Positions 27,387-36,786 of a stretch of DNA of 64,000 nt are shown one piece after another. Position 1 is the stretch's first letter; each line of letters starts with the position of its first letter. This DNA is from CAVSUZ01 sp963791885 (GTDB taxonomy: Bacteria; Pseudomonadota; Alphaproteobacteria; Acetobacterales; Acetobacteraceae), in the NCBI GenBank assembly GCA_963791885.1, contig CAWBUL010000005.1:1674001-1738000 (forward strand), in the 5' to 3' direction. The notes under the pieces are model-generated. The model was not told the DNA's origin. It saw only the letters and a list, made by a program, of their open reading frames with translations, and searched no databases. The translations under genes and the position numbers were made by a program.

Positions 27387-28601
27387 TCAGTTGCTGCGCA
27401 GCCGTGCCTGCGCCACCCCAAGCGCCGCCATCGCAGCCGTTACGCCGAGGGCGGGAGCGGTGGCAAACAGGATGATCTCGCGCCCGCTCCATCCTAGCGC
27501 CAGGAACAGACCGCCCAGCAGCGGTCCGGCGATTGTGCCGATCCTTCCCGCGCCTGTCGCCCAACCCGCACCGGTCGAACGGATCGCCGGGGGATAGATC
27601 CGTCCCGACAATGCGTTGATGCCGTGCTGGCAGCCACCGATGCCGATCCCGCCGATGCCGATCAGCACCGTCAGTGCCGTGAAGGGTGGAGCGAAGGTGC
27701 CGATCAGGAACACACAGACCGCACCAATGAACAACAGCATGGTCAGCACGCGCTCCATGCCGATGCGGTCCACCACGGGCGCCGTGATGTACGCACCGAT
27801 GATGGTGCCGAGCGCGTACATCGTCGTGGCGAAGATCGCCCAAGCCGGCGCTACACCAACCGCGTGCAGGATTGCCGGAAGCCAGAGCAGGATCAGGTAG
27901 TTGTTAAGAAGATTAAGGAGGTTCATTACCCACAGCAGCAGGGTCGATGGCGCCAGTCCGCCCTGGAACAGCGCTGCCACCCGGTTTCCCGGCGCACGAT
28001 CCGTGGCAAGCGCCCGCGATTCGGGCAGCAGCGGAATCAGCAGCGCCACCACGACCAGCGGCAGCAATCCGCCGAGCACGAAGATCCACGGCCAACCGAG
28101 CGAACGGACGATCATTGACGCCGCGAGGCCCCCGAGCGTGTTGCCGATCGACACGCCGGAACTCATCATGATTACAAGCCGGCCTTGCCGGCCCGGCGGC
28201 GCGTAGTCGCTGGCGAGCGCGATCGACAGCGGCACACCGCCACCGAGGCCAAGGCCAGTCCCGAAGCGCAGCCAGGCGAGCTGATATGTCGACCCTGAGA
28301 AGGCGCTGAGCAAAGAAAATATCCCGAAGAGCGTGACGCAGCTGATGAGCACGGGTTTGCGGCCGATCCGGTCGCCGATCGGCCCAGCAATCAGCGCACC
28401 GAGCAGCAGCCCAATGTTGCCGGCCGTCAGCACGCCGGTGAACGCCACCGGCTTGACGTGCCACGCATCCACAAGCGACGGCACGGCGAAACCAACAGAG
28501 GCGAAGTCGTAACCCTCCAGCGTCAGGACGATGCCGCAGAGCCAGGTGACCAGGACGTGCAGCTGGTCTTTTTCCCCCTGCGCCGTTGCTGCTTGCTGCA
28601 T
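27387..28601 (-). CDS. MFS transporter, aromatic acid:H+ symporter (AAHS) type
   Basis: 404 residues with twelve predicted membrane helices and GGAGGA before the ATG. The first loop after helix 2 is GPIGDRIGRKPVLISC, the MFS signature between helices 2 and 3, and LTLEGYDFASVGFAVPSL contains the acidic helix-1 motif typical of aromatic-acid porters. It probably imports an aromatic or heterocyclic carboxylate by proton symport. Position between two flavin monooxygenase genes on the same strand suggests it supplies one of them or the adjacent nicotinate-type pathway. Confidence 0.9.
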   Translation of the reverse strand: MQQAATAQGEKDQLHVLVTWLCGIVLTLEGYDFASVGFAVPSLVDAWHVKPVAFTGVLTAGNIGLLLGALIAGPIGDRIGRKPVLISCVTLFGIFSLLSAFSGSTYQLAWLRFGTGLGLGGGVPLSIALASDYAPPGRQGRLVIMMSSGVSIGNTLGGLAASMIVRSLGWPWIFVLGGLLPLVVVALLIPLLPESRALATDRAPGNRVAALFQGGLAPSTLLLWVMNLLNLLNNYLILLWLPAILHAVGVAPAWAIFATTMYALGTIIGAYITAPVVDRIGMERVLTMLLFIGAVCVFLIGTFAPPFTALTVLIGIGGIGIGGCQHGINALSGRIYPPAIRSTGAGWATGAGRIGTIAGPLLGGLFLALGWSGREIILFATAPALGVTAAMAALGVAQARLRSN

Positions 28602-28620
28602 CGTCTCCTCCGGAACGGGA

Positions 28621-29445
28621 TCAGACGAAGTCGCGCACCCGCTGCAAGTCTTCTATCACGCCCGGATGAGAGATCAGCTGTATCTCATCGAAGCCGAGCT
28701 GTTCGACCCGCTTCATCCGACGGCGCGCTTCTTCGGGCGGGCAAATCATCGAGACGTGCGCCACACGAGCAAGTTCTGCGGTTTCCGGACGTTCGCTGAG
28801 ATCGATCGCGACATTGGCCAGCACCGCATTGGTCCCACCGGCGTCGCGGTAGAGTTGCATTCCCTTTTCCAGATCGTCCCACGCGCTATAGCGGCCTGAG
28901 GCAGTCCAGCCCTGGCATTCCTTGGCTGCATAGGCGATCCAGCGTGGGTTGCGCCAGGCACCGAGCAGAATAGGCGGTCCTTCTTCGCACCCAGGCCATG
29001 GCGACAACGTACCCCCGTTCACCTGCTCACCGCGCCAGGTTCGTCGCATGACGTCGAGCGATTCCATCAGGGTACGAAAGCGGCGGTCGTAATCGGCGCC
29101 GAGCAATTCGAAATCCGCCTTCGTTGAACCACTGCCGACGCCAAGACGCAGTCGATTTCCCGACAAGGCCTGCACTGACTGCACACGATGGGCCAGTTCG
29201 ATCGGATTTCGCAGCGGCACTTGCAGCACCGCGATACCCAGCTCGACGTGGTCGGTCACTGTGGAAATAGCGGCCAACGCGGTCAGGGGATCCAGCGTCG
29301 CGTGTCCGCGGCCCAGTGCGTCGCCGACCCAGATTCCTGGAAAGCCGCTCTCCTCCAGACGACGGGCGTAGTCTGCCATCCAAGCAGCCAAGCGGTCCGG
29401 TGTGTCTTCCCGCGGGGTGAGTCGTATCATGCCGCTCACTCTCAT
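28621..29445 (-). CDS. LLM-class flavin-dependent oxidoreductase (F420/FMN luciferase-like)
   Basis: 274 residues from ATG 29445 with GGAG seven bases upstream (an ATG two codons earlier overlaps that GGAG). The luciferase-like barrel shows LEESGFPGIWVGDALGRGH, LGIAVLQVPLRNPIELAHRV, LGVGSGSTKADFELLG and PPILLGAWRNPRWIAYAA. It belongs to a smaller subgroup than the NtaA-type neighbour and its substrate is unknown. It is the first gene of the minus-strand operon, 114 bases from a divergently transcribed aldolase. Confidence 0.88.
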   Translation of the reverse strand: MRVSGMIRLTPREDTPDRLAAWMADYARRLEESGFPGIWVGDALGRGHATLDPLTALAAISTVTDHVELGIAVLQVPLRNPIELAHRVQSVQALSGNRLRLGVGSGSTKADFELLGADYDRRFRTLMESLDVMRRTWRGEQVNGGTLSPWPGCEEGPPILLGAWRNPRWIAYAAKECQGWTASGRYSAWDDLEKGMQLYRDAGGTNAVLANVAIDLSERPETAELARVAHVSMICPPEEARRRMKRVEQLGFDEIQLISHPGVIEDLQRVRDFV

Positions 29446-29559
29446 TTGCATGCTCCAGTCGGACTGTCGGGTATCATGCCACAATGCCGACAAGCGCGTT
29501 TACCCGCAACACTACCGAGACGTTTTGCATCATCGCGCCGGGGCGCTACACTTACAGGC

Positions 29560-30192
29560 ATGACTGCATCAGCCGAAGCGGAAGCGATCTGTCGGCTCGG
29601 GGACAGTATGTTCCGACGAGGCCTGACCTTCGGCAGTTCCGGCAACATCAGCGTGCGGCTCGAGGATGGTGGATGGCTGGTGACGCCGACCAACGTTTCC
29701 ATGGGCGAACTCGACCCGGCGCGACTTTCCAGGCTCGACAGTGCCGGGCGCTTGGTGTCAGGCGATCCGCCCACCAAGGAAGCGTTCCTGCACCGGGTGA
29801 TGTACGAAGGTCGCGCCGACGCACGGGCCGTGGTCCATCTTCATTCCACGCATTCGGTCGCGGTTTCTTGCCTGTCGGAGATTGATCCGCAGGACGTGCT
29901 GCCGCCGATCACCGCATATTACGTGATGCGGGTGGGACGACTGCCGCTGGTGCCTTATTTTCCGCCGGGAGATTCGAAACTGGCTGAGGCTGTGCGCCCG
30001 CTGGTCGGACGGCATCATGCGGTGTTGCTCGCGAATCACGGCCCGGTAGTCGCCGGCACGTCGCTCAGCGCCGCGGCAGGGGCGATCGAGGAACTGGAAG
30101 AGACGGCACGCCTGTTTCTTCTCTTGCGCGGCGAGAGGGTTCGGTATCTGACCGCGGAGCAAGTCGAGGAACTGCGCGCACGGTTCGGATGA
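29560..30192 (+). CDS. Class II aldolase/decarboxylase, OtnC-like
   Basis: 210 residues from ATG 29560. Metal-site histidines are in VVHLHSTHSVAVSCL and a C-terminal LLANHGPVVAGTS; GSSGNISVRLEDGGWLVTP is the substrate-phosphate region. The middle segment VLPPITAYYVMRVGRLPLVP resembles 3-oxo-tetronate 4-phosphate decarboxylase (OtnC) more than fuculose aldolase. The usual partners (OtnK kinase, OtnI) are not in the window, so the function is only probable. It converges on the acyl-CoA synthetase gene with five bases between stops. Confidence 0.82.
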   Translation: MTASAEAEAICRLGDSMFRRGLTFGSSGNISVRLEDGGWLVTPTNVSMGELDPARLSRLDSAGRLVSGDPPTKEAFLHRVMYEGRADARAVVHLHSTHSVAVSCLSEIDPQDVLPPITAYYVMRVGRLPLVPYFPPGDSKLAEAVRPLVGRHHAVLLANHGPVVAGTSLSAAAGAIEELEETARLFLLLRGERVRYLTAEQVEELRARFG

Positions 30193-30197
30193 CGCGA

Positions 30198-31823
30198 CTA
30201 CGGGGCGCCGGCGTACCGGCGCCTCAGCTCGGTTTTCAGGATCTTTCCGGTCGCGCCGTGCGGTAAGGCGTCGACGATCTCAACCCGGTCCGGGATGGAC
30301 CAGTTCGGCACTTTCCCCTTGTAGAACGCACGCAGGTCCTCAGCGGTCGGATGGCAGCCGGCGCGCGGCACCACAATCAGCAGCGGGCGCTCGCTCCATT
30401 TCGGATCGGGGATGGCGATCGCGGCCGCCTCCGCCACGTCGGGATGAGCCACCGCGATGTTTTCCAGGTCGATGGAGCTGATCCATTCCCCGCCGGACTT
30501 GATCAGGTCCTTGGTCCGGTCGGTCAGGCGGACGTAGCCGTTGGCATCGATTACGCCGACATCGCCGGTGGGGAACCAGCCGTCTGGTCCCACAGCGGTT
30601 TCCGGCATCCGGTAATAGGCGCTGGCGACCCAATGGCCACGAAATGCAAGGTTGCCCTGCGTGCGCCCGTCCCACGGGACCTCATTGTGGTCCAGATCCT
30701 CGGCGCGGACGTCGACGCCGAACACGGTGCGGCCTTGCGTCGCCTGTTCATCCAGTTGCGCCTCGGGATCGAGTGTCAGGGTGTGTGGCTTTGGCGCGTT
30801 GAAGGTCGCGATCGGACTGCTTTCGGTCATGCCCCAGGCGTGCATGATGCGAATGCCGAGCCGGTTGTACTCCTCCATCAACGCGCGGGGAAAGGCAGAG
30901 CCGCCCGAAAGAATCCGCTGCAAAGTATCTAGCTTTTGTTCAGACTGCTTCAGGTAAGTGAGCACGTTCAACCAAACCGTCGGGACGCCGGCCGATACCG
31001 TCGCGCGTTCCGCATTGAGCAGATGCACCAAAGACTCGGGATCCAGGTGCCGGCCCGGAAAGACCAGGGCGGAGCCCGCGATCGCGCAGGCGAACGGAAA
31101 TCCCCACGCGTTGACATGAAACATCGGAACCGCGGGCAGCATCCGATCGACGGCGCGAAGACTCGCGGCGTCGGCCGCTGTCAGCGCCATGGCATGCAGC
31201 ACGGTCGAGCGGTGGGAGTAGAGCACGCCTTTCGGGCGGCCGGTCGTGCCTGAGGTGTAGCACAGCAGCGCCGCGGTGTTTTCGTCGAAGCTGTCGAAAT
31301 CGATCGGCGGCGGGGCCGACTCCATCAGTGTCTCGTACGCGTGGAGGGCGACACCGGCCGGCAGCGTATGAGCCGGCGGGAGGTTGGCTTCGTCCTCCAG
31401 CAGGATGACGGCGCGCAATTGCGGAACCAGGGCAGGTGCGATCTGCTGCACGATGGGGAGGAAGATCGGGTCCGTGAAGATCAGCCCGTCTTCAGCGTGC
31501 GCCGCGATCCACCCGATATCATCCGGGGAAAGCCGCGGGTTGATCGTGTTGCAGATCGCGCCAATCCCGGTGATGGCGTAATAGAGTTCCAGGTGCCGGT
31601 CGCTGTTCATGGCGAGCGAAGCCACCCGGTCTCCCGTCTTTACGCCGAGCATGCGTAACAGGGCACCGAGGCGGCGCGTGCGCTCCCACACGGCGGCATA
31701 GGTGGTGCGGTCGATCCGGCCGTCATCACGGCGGGAGACGATGTCGGTATCGCCGTGATGACGCGCGGCATGCTGCAGCATGGAGGCGATCATCAGCTCG
31801 CGGCGTTGCATCAAGCCGAGCAT
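30198..31823 (-). CDS. AMP-dependent acyl-CoA synthetase (medium-chain/AlkK-like)
   Basis: 541 residues from ATG 31823, where the family N-terminus MLGLMQRRELMIASMLQHAA begins; an ATG 22 codons upstream is less likely. Adenylation motifs are CYTSGTTGRPKGVLYSHRS, MHAWGMTESSP, GWFPTGDVGVIDANGYVRLT and the C-terminal ATGKILKTELRRR with the catalytic lysine. It activates a carboxylic acid to its CoA thioester in two steps. The close relatives act on medium-chain fatty acids or similar acids. It is a single gene on its strand here. Confidence 0.92.
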   Translation of the reverse strand: MLGLMQRRELMIASMLQHAARHHGDTDIVSRRDDGRIDRTTYAAVWERTRRLGALLRMLGVKTGDRVASLAMNSDRHLELYYAITGIGAICNTINPRLSPDDIGWIAAHAEDGLIFTDPIFLPIVQQIAPALVPQLRAVILLEDEANLPPAHTLPAGVALHAYETLMESAPPPIDFDSFDENTAALLCYTSGTTGRPKGVLYSHRSTVLHAMALTAADAASLRAVDRMLPAVPMFHVNAWGFPFACAIAGSALVFPGRHLDPESLVHLLNAERATVSAGVPTVWLNVLTYLKQSEQKLDTLQRILSGGSAFPRALMEEYNRLGIRIMHAWGMTESSPIATFNAPKPHTLTLDPEAQLDEQATQGRTVFGVDVRAEDLDHNEVPWDGRTQGNLAFRGHWVASAYYRMPETAVGPDGWFPTGDVGVIDANGYVRLTDRTKDLIKSGGEWISSIDLENIAVAHPDVAEAAAIAIPDPKWSERPLLIVVPRAGCHPTAEDLRAFYKGKVPNWSIPDRVEIVDALPHGATGKILKTELRRRYAGAP

Positions 31824-31910
31824 GGATGGTCCAGTTCTTGTGACGTCTTCCCAGAGCGGTAGTGGAAGTGATTTGCTGATCGGAATCAACAGGGATGTGA
31901 GACGGGTGCG

Positions 31911-32525
31911 ATGAGTTGGGAACTATACCTCGGATTTGTCCTGGCGACGGCCGTTCTGATCTTGATACCCGGGCCGAACGTGGCGCTGATCACCGCCAAC
32001 AGCGTTGCACGGGGCACGCGCCTGGGGCTTGTTACGGTGGCAGGAACCAGCAGCGCCGTGGCGTTGCAGCTGGTGCTGACAGCGTTGGGTCTGACAGCGG
32101 TGCTTTCAGCGCTGGCGCTGTGGTTCGAATGGTTGCGCTGGATCGGCGTGGCGTATCTGCTTTATCTGGGACTGCGCCAGTGGTTTGCACCGGTGGCGGA
32201 CCTGTCCGCCGTTACCGCAGAGCGTCGGCCGGCCTCCTCTATCTACCTGCGCGGGTTTCTGGTCGGACTGACGAACCCGAAGACGCTGTTGTTTTACGGT
32301 GCATTCTTCCCGCAGTTTCTGGATGCGAGCCGGCCGCTTGGTCCGCAGGTGGGGCTGCTGTGCGTCACGTTTCTGGTGATTGCGGTTGTGCTGGACAGTC
32401 TATGGGCCGTCGTGGCCGGGCGGGCCCGATGGCTGCTGGCCGCACGGCCCAGGCTGCGCAACCGGCTTTCGGGTGGGTGTCTTATGGCTGCCGGTGCAGG
32501 TCTGGCGCTGGCGCACCGGCATTAA
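31911..32525 (+). CDS. LysE/RhtB family amino-acid exporter
   Basis: 204 residues with about six membrane helices. The family signature is ILIPGPNVALITANSVARGT in helix 1 to loop 1, and FLVGLTNPKTLLFYGAFFPQ in the middle. LysE-type porters export amino acids or their analogues. The 3' end overlaps the true C-terminus of the convergent DNA ligase gene if that gene's frameshift is corrected. Confidence 0.92.
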   Translation: MSWELYLGFVLATAVLILIPGPNVALITANSVARGTRLGLVTVAGTSSAVALQLVLTALGLTAVLSALALWFEWLRWIGVAYLLYLGLRQWFAPVADLSAVTAERRPASSIYLRGFLVGLTNPKTLLFYGAFFPQFLDASRPLGPQVGLLCVTFLVIAVVLDSLWAVVAGRARWLLAARPRLRNRLSGGCLMAAGAGLALAHRH

Positions 32526-33490
32526 GTTGCTCTGTGGTGCAGCGACGCGGGTCCTTGTCGTCTCGCCAGCGGAGCAAACGGGAGCCGTGGCGGAATTTGC
32601 CGCCGGTGATGTGGTCGGCGCTCACTTCGACCACCAGCTCGAGGTTCGATGGGTGTGACCGTGCGCTCTTTGCGTGACCAACGGCTGGGGCCGCCCGGAG
32701 CGTCTCCCGTGAAGCCGCCGCGACCCATCAAAGGTTGCAGGCGGGCATCGATATCCGGATCGTTCACGCCACAACGGCCAACGTAGTCCAGCTTCCCCTC
32801 GGCGTCGTACAGGCCGAGCAGCAGGTAGTCGATGTGGCGTGTGCCGGGCGCGCAGTAGGCACCCGCGATCACGGCGTCGATCGTGTGCCAGAGCTTATAT
32901 TTCAGCATGGCCCGCTGTCCGGGTTGGTACGGCAGGTCCAGGCGCTTGCAGATGATTCCGTCCAGGCCATGCCCCGCTTGTCCCAGCCAGGCACGCGCGT
33001 CCTGGGCCGAGACGGTCTGAGGCGAGAGCGTGATTGCATGTTGATCCCCCAAGGCCTGGACCAGATGCTCCAGTGCCGCGCGCCGCTGCGCGAAGGCGAC
33101 ATCGATCAAGTTATGGTTCGTTTCGTCCGAGAGCAGGTCGAAGGCGACGAAGCCGGCGGGGGTTTCGCGAGAAAGCTTCGTGATCCGCGACGCGGCCGGA
33201 TGCAGGCGCATCTGCAGCATTTCGAACGTGCCGCTGGGGATGATCAGCTCCCCGTCGAGAACGAACTGTCCCACTGGCAAGGCGGCGACTGCGGCGTGTA
33301 TCTCCGGAAAGAAGCGGTCGAGCGGCCGCTGACGGCGTGACATCAGGACGACGTCGTCGTTTTGGCGGAAGATCAGGCAGCGGAAGCCATCGTATTTCGG
33401 CTCGAATGTCCAACGGGGATCGGCCGTCAATTCGGTGACCGGCTCGGCTTCCATTGGCTCGAGCGTGAGCGGGATCGGGAAAGTGTCCAC
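32482..33490 (-). pseudogene. ATP-dependent DNA ligase (LigC-like), frameshifted near the C-terminus
   Basis: The adenylation domain starts at 33490 and contains the nucleophile motif EPKYDGFR (Lys), DGELIIP, and FDLL. The OB-fold region reads YVGRCGV, then SRWSRKERTVTPIE. Here the annotated frame turns to Arg-rich noise, while the next frame reads LELVVEVSADHITGGKFRHG and RLLRWRDDKDPRRCT, the normal end of this ligase class, to a TAA at 32482. One surplus base at about 32643 accounts for it. These ligases seal nicks, often in repair with Ku. No Ku gene is present here. Confidence 0.82.
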
Positions 33491-33573
33491 GGTGGGATGA
33501 ACATGCTTCAGCCCGCCCGGTTTGCGCCAGACGCGGAGCGTGGCACTCTGGCGCGACGAAGGGGAGGGGACGT

Positions 33574-34503
33574 ATGGCGAACAAGGTGATCATCAGTTGC
33601 GCGGTCACTGGGGCGATTCACACCCCGAGCATGTCGCCTTACCTGCCGATCACGCCGGAGGAGATCGCCCGATCCTCGATCGAGGCGGCGGAAGCGGGCG
33701 CGGCCATCATCCACTTGCACGCGCGTGATCCAGAGACAGGCGCGCCGACGCCCGATCCGGCGGTGTTCATGCGCTTCCTGCCCATCATCAAGCAGAACAC
33801 CGAGTCGGTGGTCAACATCACGACCGGCGGCGGGCTGACCATGACGCTGGAGGACCGTCTGGCGGCGCCGCTTCAGGCGAAACCGGAGATGTGCAGCCTG
33901 AACATGGGCAGCATGAACTTCAACATCTCTCGGGCTGGCGATCGGGTGAAGGAATGGAAGTTCGATTGGGAAAAACCATACCTGGATCGGACGGATGATC
34001 ACATTTTCCGCAACACTTTCCGCGATATCGAAGGAATCGTGGAACGGTTAGGCAAGGCCCACGGCACACGTTTCGAATTCGAATGCTACGACGTGGGGCA
34101 CCTGTACAATCTGGCGTATTGTCTGGAGCGCAAGGTGGTGGAACCGCCGCTGTTCGTGCAGACGATCTTCGGCATCCTGGGTGGCATTGGTGCAGAGCCG
34201 CGCAATCTGCTCTTTATGAAAGAGACGGCGGATCGACTGTTCGGGGATGCCTATGTCTGGTCGGTGCTCGCGGCCGGACGACACCAGATGAACTTCACGA
34301 CGATGGCCGGTATTATGGGTGGAAACGTGCGCGTTGGGCTGGAAGACAGCCTCTATTTGGGACGTGGTCAGTTGGCGCCGTCGAACGCGGATCAGGTGCG
34401 GAAGATCAGGCGGATTCTCGAGGAACTGAGCCTGGAGATCGCGAGCCCGAAGGAAGCGCGAGCGATCCTGCATCTAAAAGGCGGCGACAGGGTAGGATTC
34501 TGA
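33574..34503 (+). CDS. Beta-keto acid cleavage enzyme (BKACE, DUF849)
   Basis: 309 residues with AGGGGA before the ATG. Family marks are ISCAVTGAIHTPSMSPYLPI, the zinc-ligand region AAIIHLHARDPETG, ITTGGG, and GNVRVGLEDSLYLGRGQLA. BKACE enzymes (type member Kce) condense a beta-keto acid with acetyl-CoA and split it into acetoacetate and a new CoA ester; the family covers many substrates, and this one cannot be fixed from sequence. It leads a three-gene operon with a dipeptidase and an aldo-keto reductase. Confidence 0.9.
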   Translation: MANKVIISCAVTGAIHTPSMSPYLPITPEEIARSSIEAAEAGAAIIHLHARDPETGAPTPDPAVFMRFLPIIKQNTESVVNITTGGGLTMTLEDRLAAPLQAKPEMCSLNMGSMNFNISRAGDRVKEWKFDWEKPYLDRTDDHIFRNTFRDIEGIVERLGKAHGTRFEFECYDVGHLYNLAYCLERKVVEPPLFVQTIFGILGGIGAEPRNLLFMKETADRLFGDAYVWSVLAAGRHQMNFTTMAGIMGGNVRVGLEDSLYLGRGQLAPSNADQVRKIRRILEELSLEIASPKEARAILHLKGGDRVGF

Positions 34504-34510
34504 TAGCACC

Positions 34511-35551
34511 ATGAACGACGCCGACTTTCAACAACAAGCGCGCGACGCGCGTGCGGTCCACGCCAGTGTGCTGACGTTAGACACGCATATCGACGTGCCT
34601 TGGCCCAACCCGGCCGATCCGTTCACCGAAACGACGCGCAAGGTCGATCTCCCGAAGATGCGCCGAGGCGGGCTGTCGGCCGGGTGTTTCGTGGCGTACG
34701 TGCCGCAGATGGCGCGCACGTCTGAAAACGAGACTCAGGCCTTCGCCCGCGCGACCGATATGCTGGAGGCAATCCGCGGCATGGCGCGCAGTGCCGGCGG
34801 GATAACAGCGCGTCTGACCGTCACGGCGGCGGAGATTGAACGTGCCTGGCAGGACAGCGTCATCGGCATCATTCCCGCGGTCGAGAATGGGTTTGCAATC
34901 GGGTCCGATCTGTCCCGATTGGAACGCTTTCGGGCGCTTGGGGCGCGGTACCTGACGCTGACACATAATGGGCACAACGCGCTCGCGGACTCGGCCATTC
35001 CACGCACGGATCTGGAGGATGCTCCGGTGGAGCATGGCGGACTGTCCGAGTTCGGCAGCCGAGTGATCGTGGAACTGAATCGGCTGGGGATGCTGGTCGA
35101 TGTGGCGCATGCCTCGCGAGAGACGATGCTGCAAGCGGCTTCGGTCTCACGCAGCCCGGTCGTGTCCACCCACTCCTGCATTCGCGCGCTGTGCGATCAT
35201 CCACGTAACCTGGATGACGAGCAGCTCGACGCATTGCGCGACGTCGGTGGCGTGGTGCAAATCACCGCCGTTTCAGCGTTTCTGAAAAAAGACGCCAAAC
35301 CGGAGCAGGTCACGGTCAACGATTTCGTCGATCACGTCGACTACGCCGTGCGCCGGATCGGCATCGCCCATGTCGGTATTTCCTCCGATTTCGATGGAGG
35401 CGGGTGGTTCTCCGGCTGGGCCGACGTGTCGCAATCACCCAACATCACGGCAGAACTGATTCGCCGCGGCTATGGCAAGCAGGACATCGCCACGTTGTGG
35501 AGCGGCAACTTCCTGCGCGTGCTACGCCGCGCGGAGGAGATCGCGGCATGA
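34511..35551 (+). CDS. Membrane-dipeptidase-type metallopeptidase (M19)
   Basis: 346 residues. The binuclear zinc site is built from LDTHIDVPW, the bridging glutamate in GIIPAVENGFAIG, the histidines in MLVDVAHASRETM and SPVVSTHSC, and SSDFDGGG near the end. M19 enzymes cleave dipeptides, including ones with D-residues, and some hydrolyse lactams. No signal peptide is visible, so it is probably cytosolic. It follows the BKACE gene by seven bases and overlaps the aldo-keto reductase start. Confidence 0.9.
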   Translation: MNDADFQQQARDARAVHASVLTLDTHIDVPWPNPADPFTETTRKVDLPKMRRGGLSAGCFVAYVPQMARTSENETQAFARATDMLEAIRGMARSAGGITARLTVTAAEIERAWQDSVIGIIPAVENGFAIGSDLSRLERFRALGARYLTLTHNGHNALADSAIPRTDLEDAPVEHGGLSEFGSRVIVELNRLGMLVDVAHASRETMLQAASVSRSPVVSTHSCIRALCDHPRNLDDEQLDALRDVGGVVQITAVSAFLKKDAKPEQVTVNDFVDHVDYAVRRIGIAHVGISSDFDGGGWFSGWADVSQSPNITAELIRRGYGKQDIATLWSGNFLRVLRRAEEIAA

Positions 35552-36384
35552 AGACGGTGATGCTGCCGGACGGAACAGCCGTGCCCGCGCTGGGTCAAGG
35601 CACGTGGCATATGGGCGAGAACGGGCGGCGTGCGGCCGCCGAAGTGTCCGCGCTGCAGCTCGGTATGTCGCTGGGCCTGACGCTGATCGACACGGCCGAG
35701 ATGTATGGCGATGGCGGCGCGGAAGAGGTCGTTGGCAAGGCCATAGCGGGACAGCGGGACCGCGTCTTCATTGTCTCCAAGGTCTATCCCCACAATGCAT
35801 CGCGTGAAGGGGTGGCCGCGGCGTGCCAGCGTAGCCTGAAACGGCTGAACACGGACAGAATCGATCTGTACTTGCTGCACTGGCGCGGCGGGCACAAGTT
35901 GAGCGAGACGGTGAGTGGATTCGAACGTTTGCGCCAGGAGGGAAAAATCCGATTCTGGGGCGTTTCGAACCTTGATGTCTCGGATATGGAGGAGATCGCT
36001 CGGCTGCCGCAGGGCGGCCACTGTGCAACCGACCAGGTGCTCTACAACCCTGATACGCGAGGCATTGAGTTCGACTTGCTTCCGTGGTGCCAAGCGCACC
36101 GAATGCCGATCATGGCCTATTCACCAGTGGGGCAGGGCGGACGACTACTGCGCTCTCCGGCTCTCGCCGCAGTCGCGCGCCGGCATAATGCCAGTCCTGC
36201 TCAGATTGCGATCGCCTGGAGCATGCGGAGCGGCGACGTGATCAGCATTCCCAAAGCAAGCGATCCGACGCATGTAAGGGACAATGCAGCAGCCGTAAAC
36301 TTGGTACTCACCGACGAAGATCTCGCGGAGATCGACGCACAACACCCTCCGCCGCGACGCAAGCAATCCCTGGGAATTTTGTAG
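35548..36384 (+). CDS. Aldo/keto reductase
   Basis: 278 residues from ATG 35548, overlapping the dipeptidase TGA (ATGA). The catalytic tetrad is visible: Asp in LIDTAEMYGDGG, Tyr in the same segment, Lys in IVSKVYPHNA and His in LYLLHWRGG. The C-terminal NADPH-binding part is ISIPKASDPTHVRDNAAAVN. It reduces an aldehyde or ketone; with BKACE and a dipeptidase it may complete a short catabolic route. It ends before a strong hairpin. Confidence 0.9.
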   Translation: MKTVMLPDGTAVPALGQGTWHMGENGRRAAAEVSALQLGMSLGLTLIDTAEMYGDGGAEEVVGKAIAGQRDRVFIVSKVYPHNASREGVAAACQRSLKRLNTDRIDLYLLHWRGGHKLSETVSGFERLRQEGKIRFWGVSNLDVSDMEEIARLPQGGHCATDQVLYNPDTRGIEFDLLPWCQAHRMPIMAYSPVGQGGRLLRSPALAAVARRHNASPAQIAIAWSMRSGDVISIPKASDPTHVRDNAAAVNLVLTDEDLAEIDAQHPPPRRKQSLGIL

Positions 36385-36388
36385 AAGG

Positions 36389-36420
36389 TCACCGCGCCAC
36401 CAGGACTGGGGGCGCGGTGA
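36389..36420. terminator. Hairpin between convergent genes
   Basis: A perfect 10-bp stem (TCACCGCGCC with GGCGCGGTGA) and a 12-base loop that can pair further lie five bases after the aldo-keto reductase stop, 12 bases from the stop of the small minus-strand gene. The U-tract is missing, so it may act as a bidirectional, imperfect terminator. Confidence 0.6.
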
Positions 36421-36432
36421 GCGAAGAGTAGC

Positions 36433-36645
36433 TCAGCTCTGGGTGTTGGTCGTCGTCTTCTTGTGCGGGGTGGTCTTGTGCGACGCGTGGTGCACGGGTT
36501 TCTTGGTATGCTTGGCCGGTGCTGCACTGGTGGTCGGCGCAGTGGCGGCAGGCTGAGACGTGGACATGTCCGTCGACGCGGCCATCGCGGTGAATGGCAG
36601 TGCGGCAACGGCGGCGGCGAGAACCACGGTTCGGAGATTGATCAC
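36433..36645 (-). CDS. Small exported His/Lys/Thr-rich protein
   Basis: 70 residues from GTG 36645 with GGAG about eight bases upstream. A signal peptide (VVLAAAVAALPFTAMA) precedes a mature part of about 48 residues, rich in Thr, Ala, Lys and His with repeated HKT/KKT pieces. No known domain. Composition recalls acid-shock or histone-like periplasmic peptides; that is only a resemblance. Confidence 0.6.
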   Translation of the reverse strand: MINLRTVVLAAAVAALPFTAMAASTDMSTSQPAATAPTTSAAPAKHTKKPVHHASHKTTPHKKTTTNTQS

Positions 36646-36786
36646 GAAGGAACTCCAGCAGAAGATTAGGGGTGAGGGCTAAGAGCGGATTCCGAATACG
36701 GGAACCCGAGACCGACTATTGCGGATGGGCGATAGAGTCGGGCAAGCGCAACAGCGATAACTGCATCGATTAAGCCGCAGTGTCCC

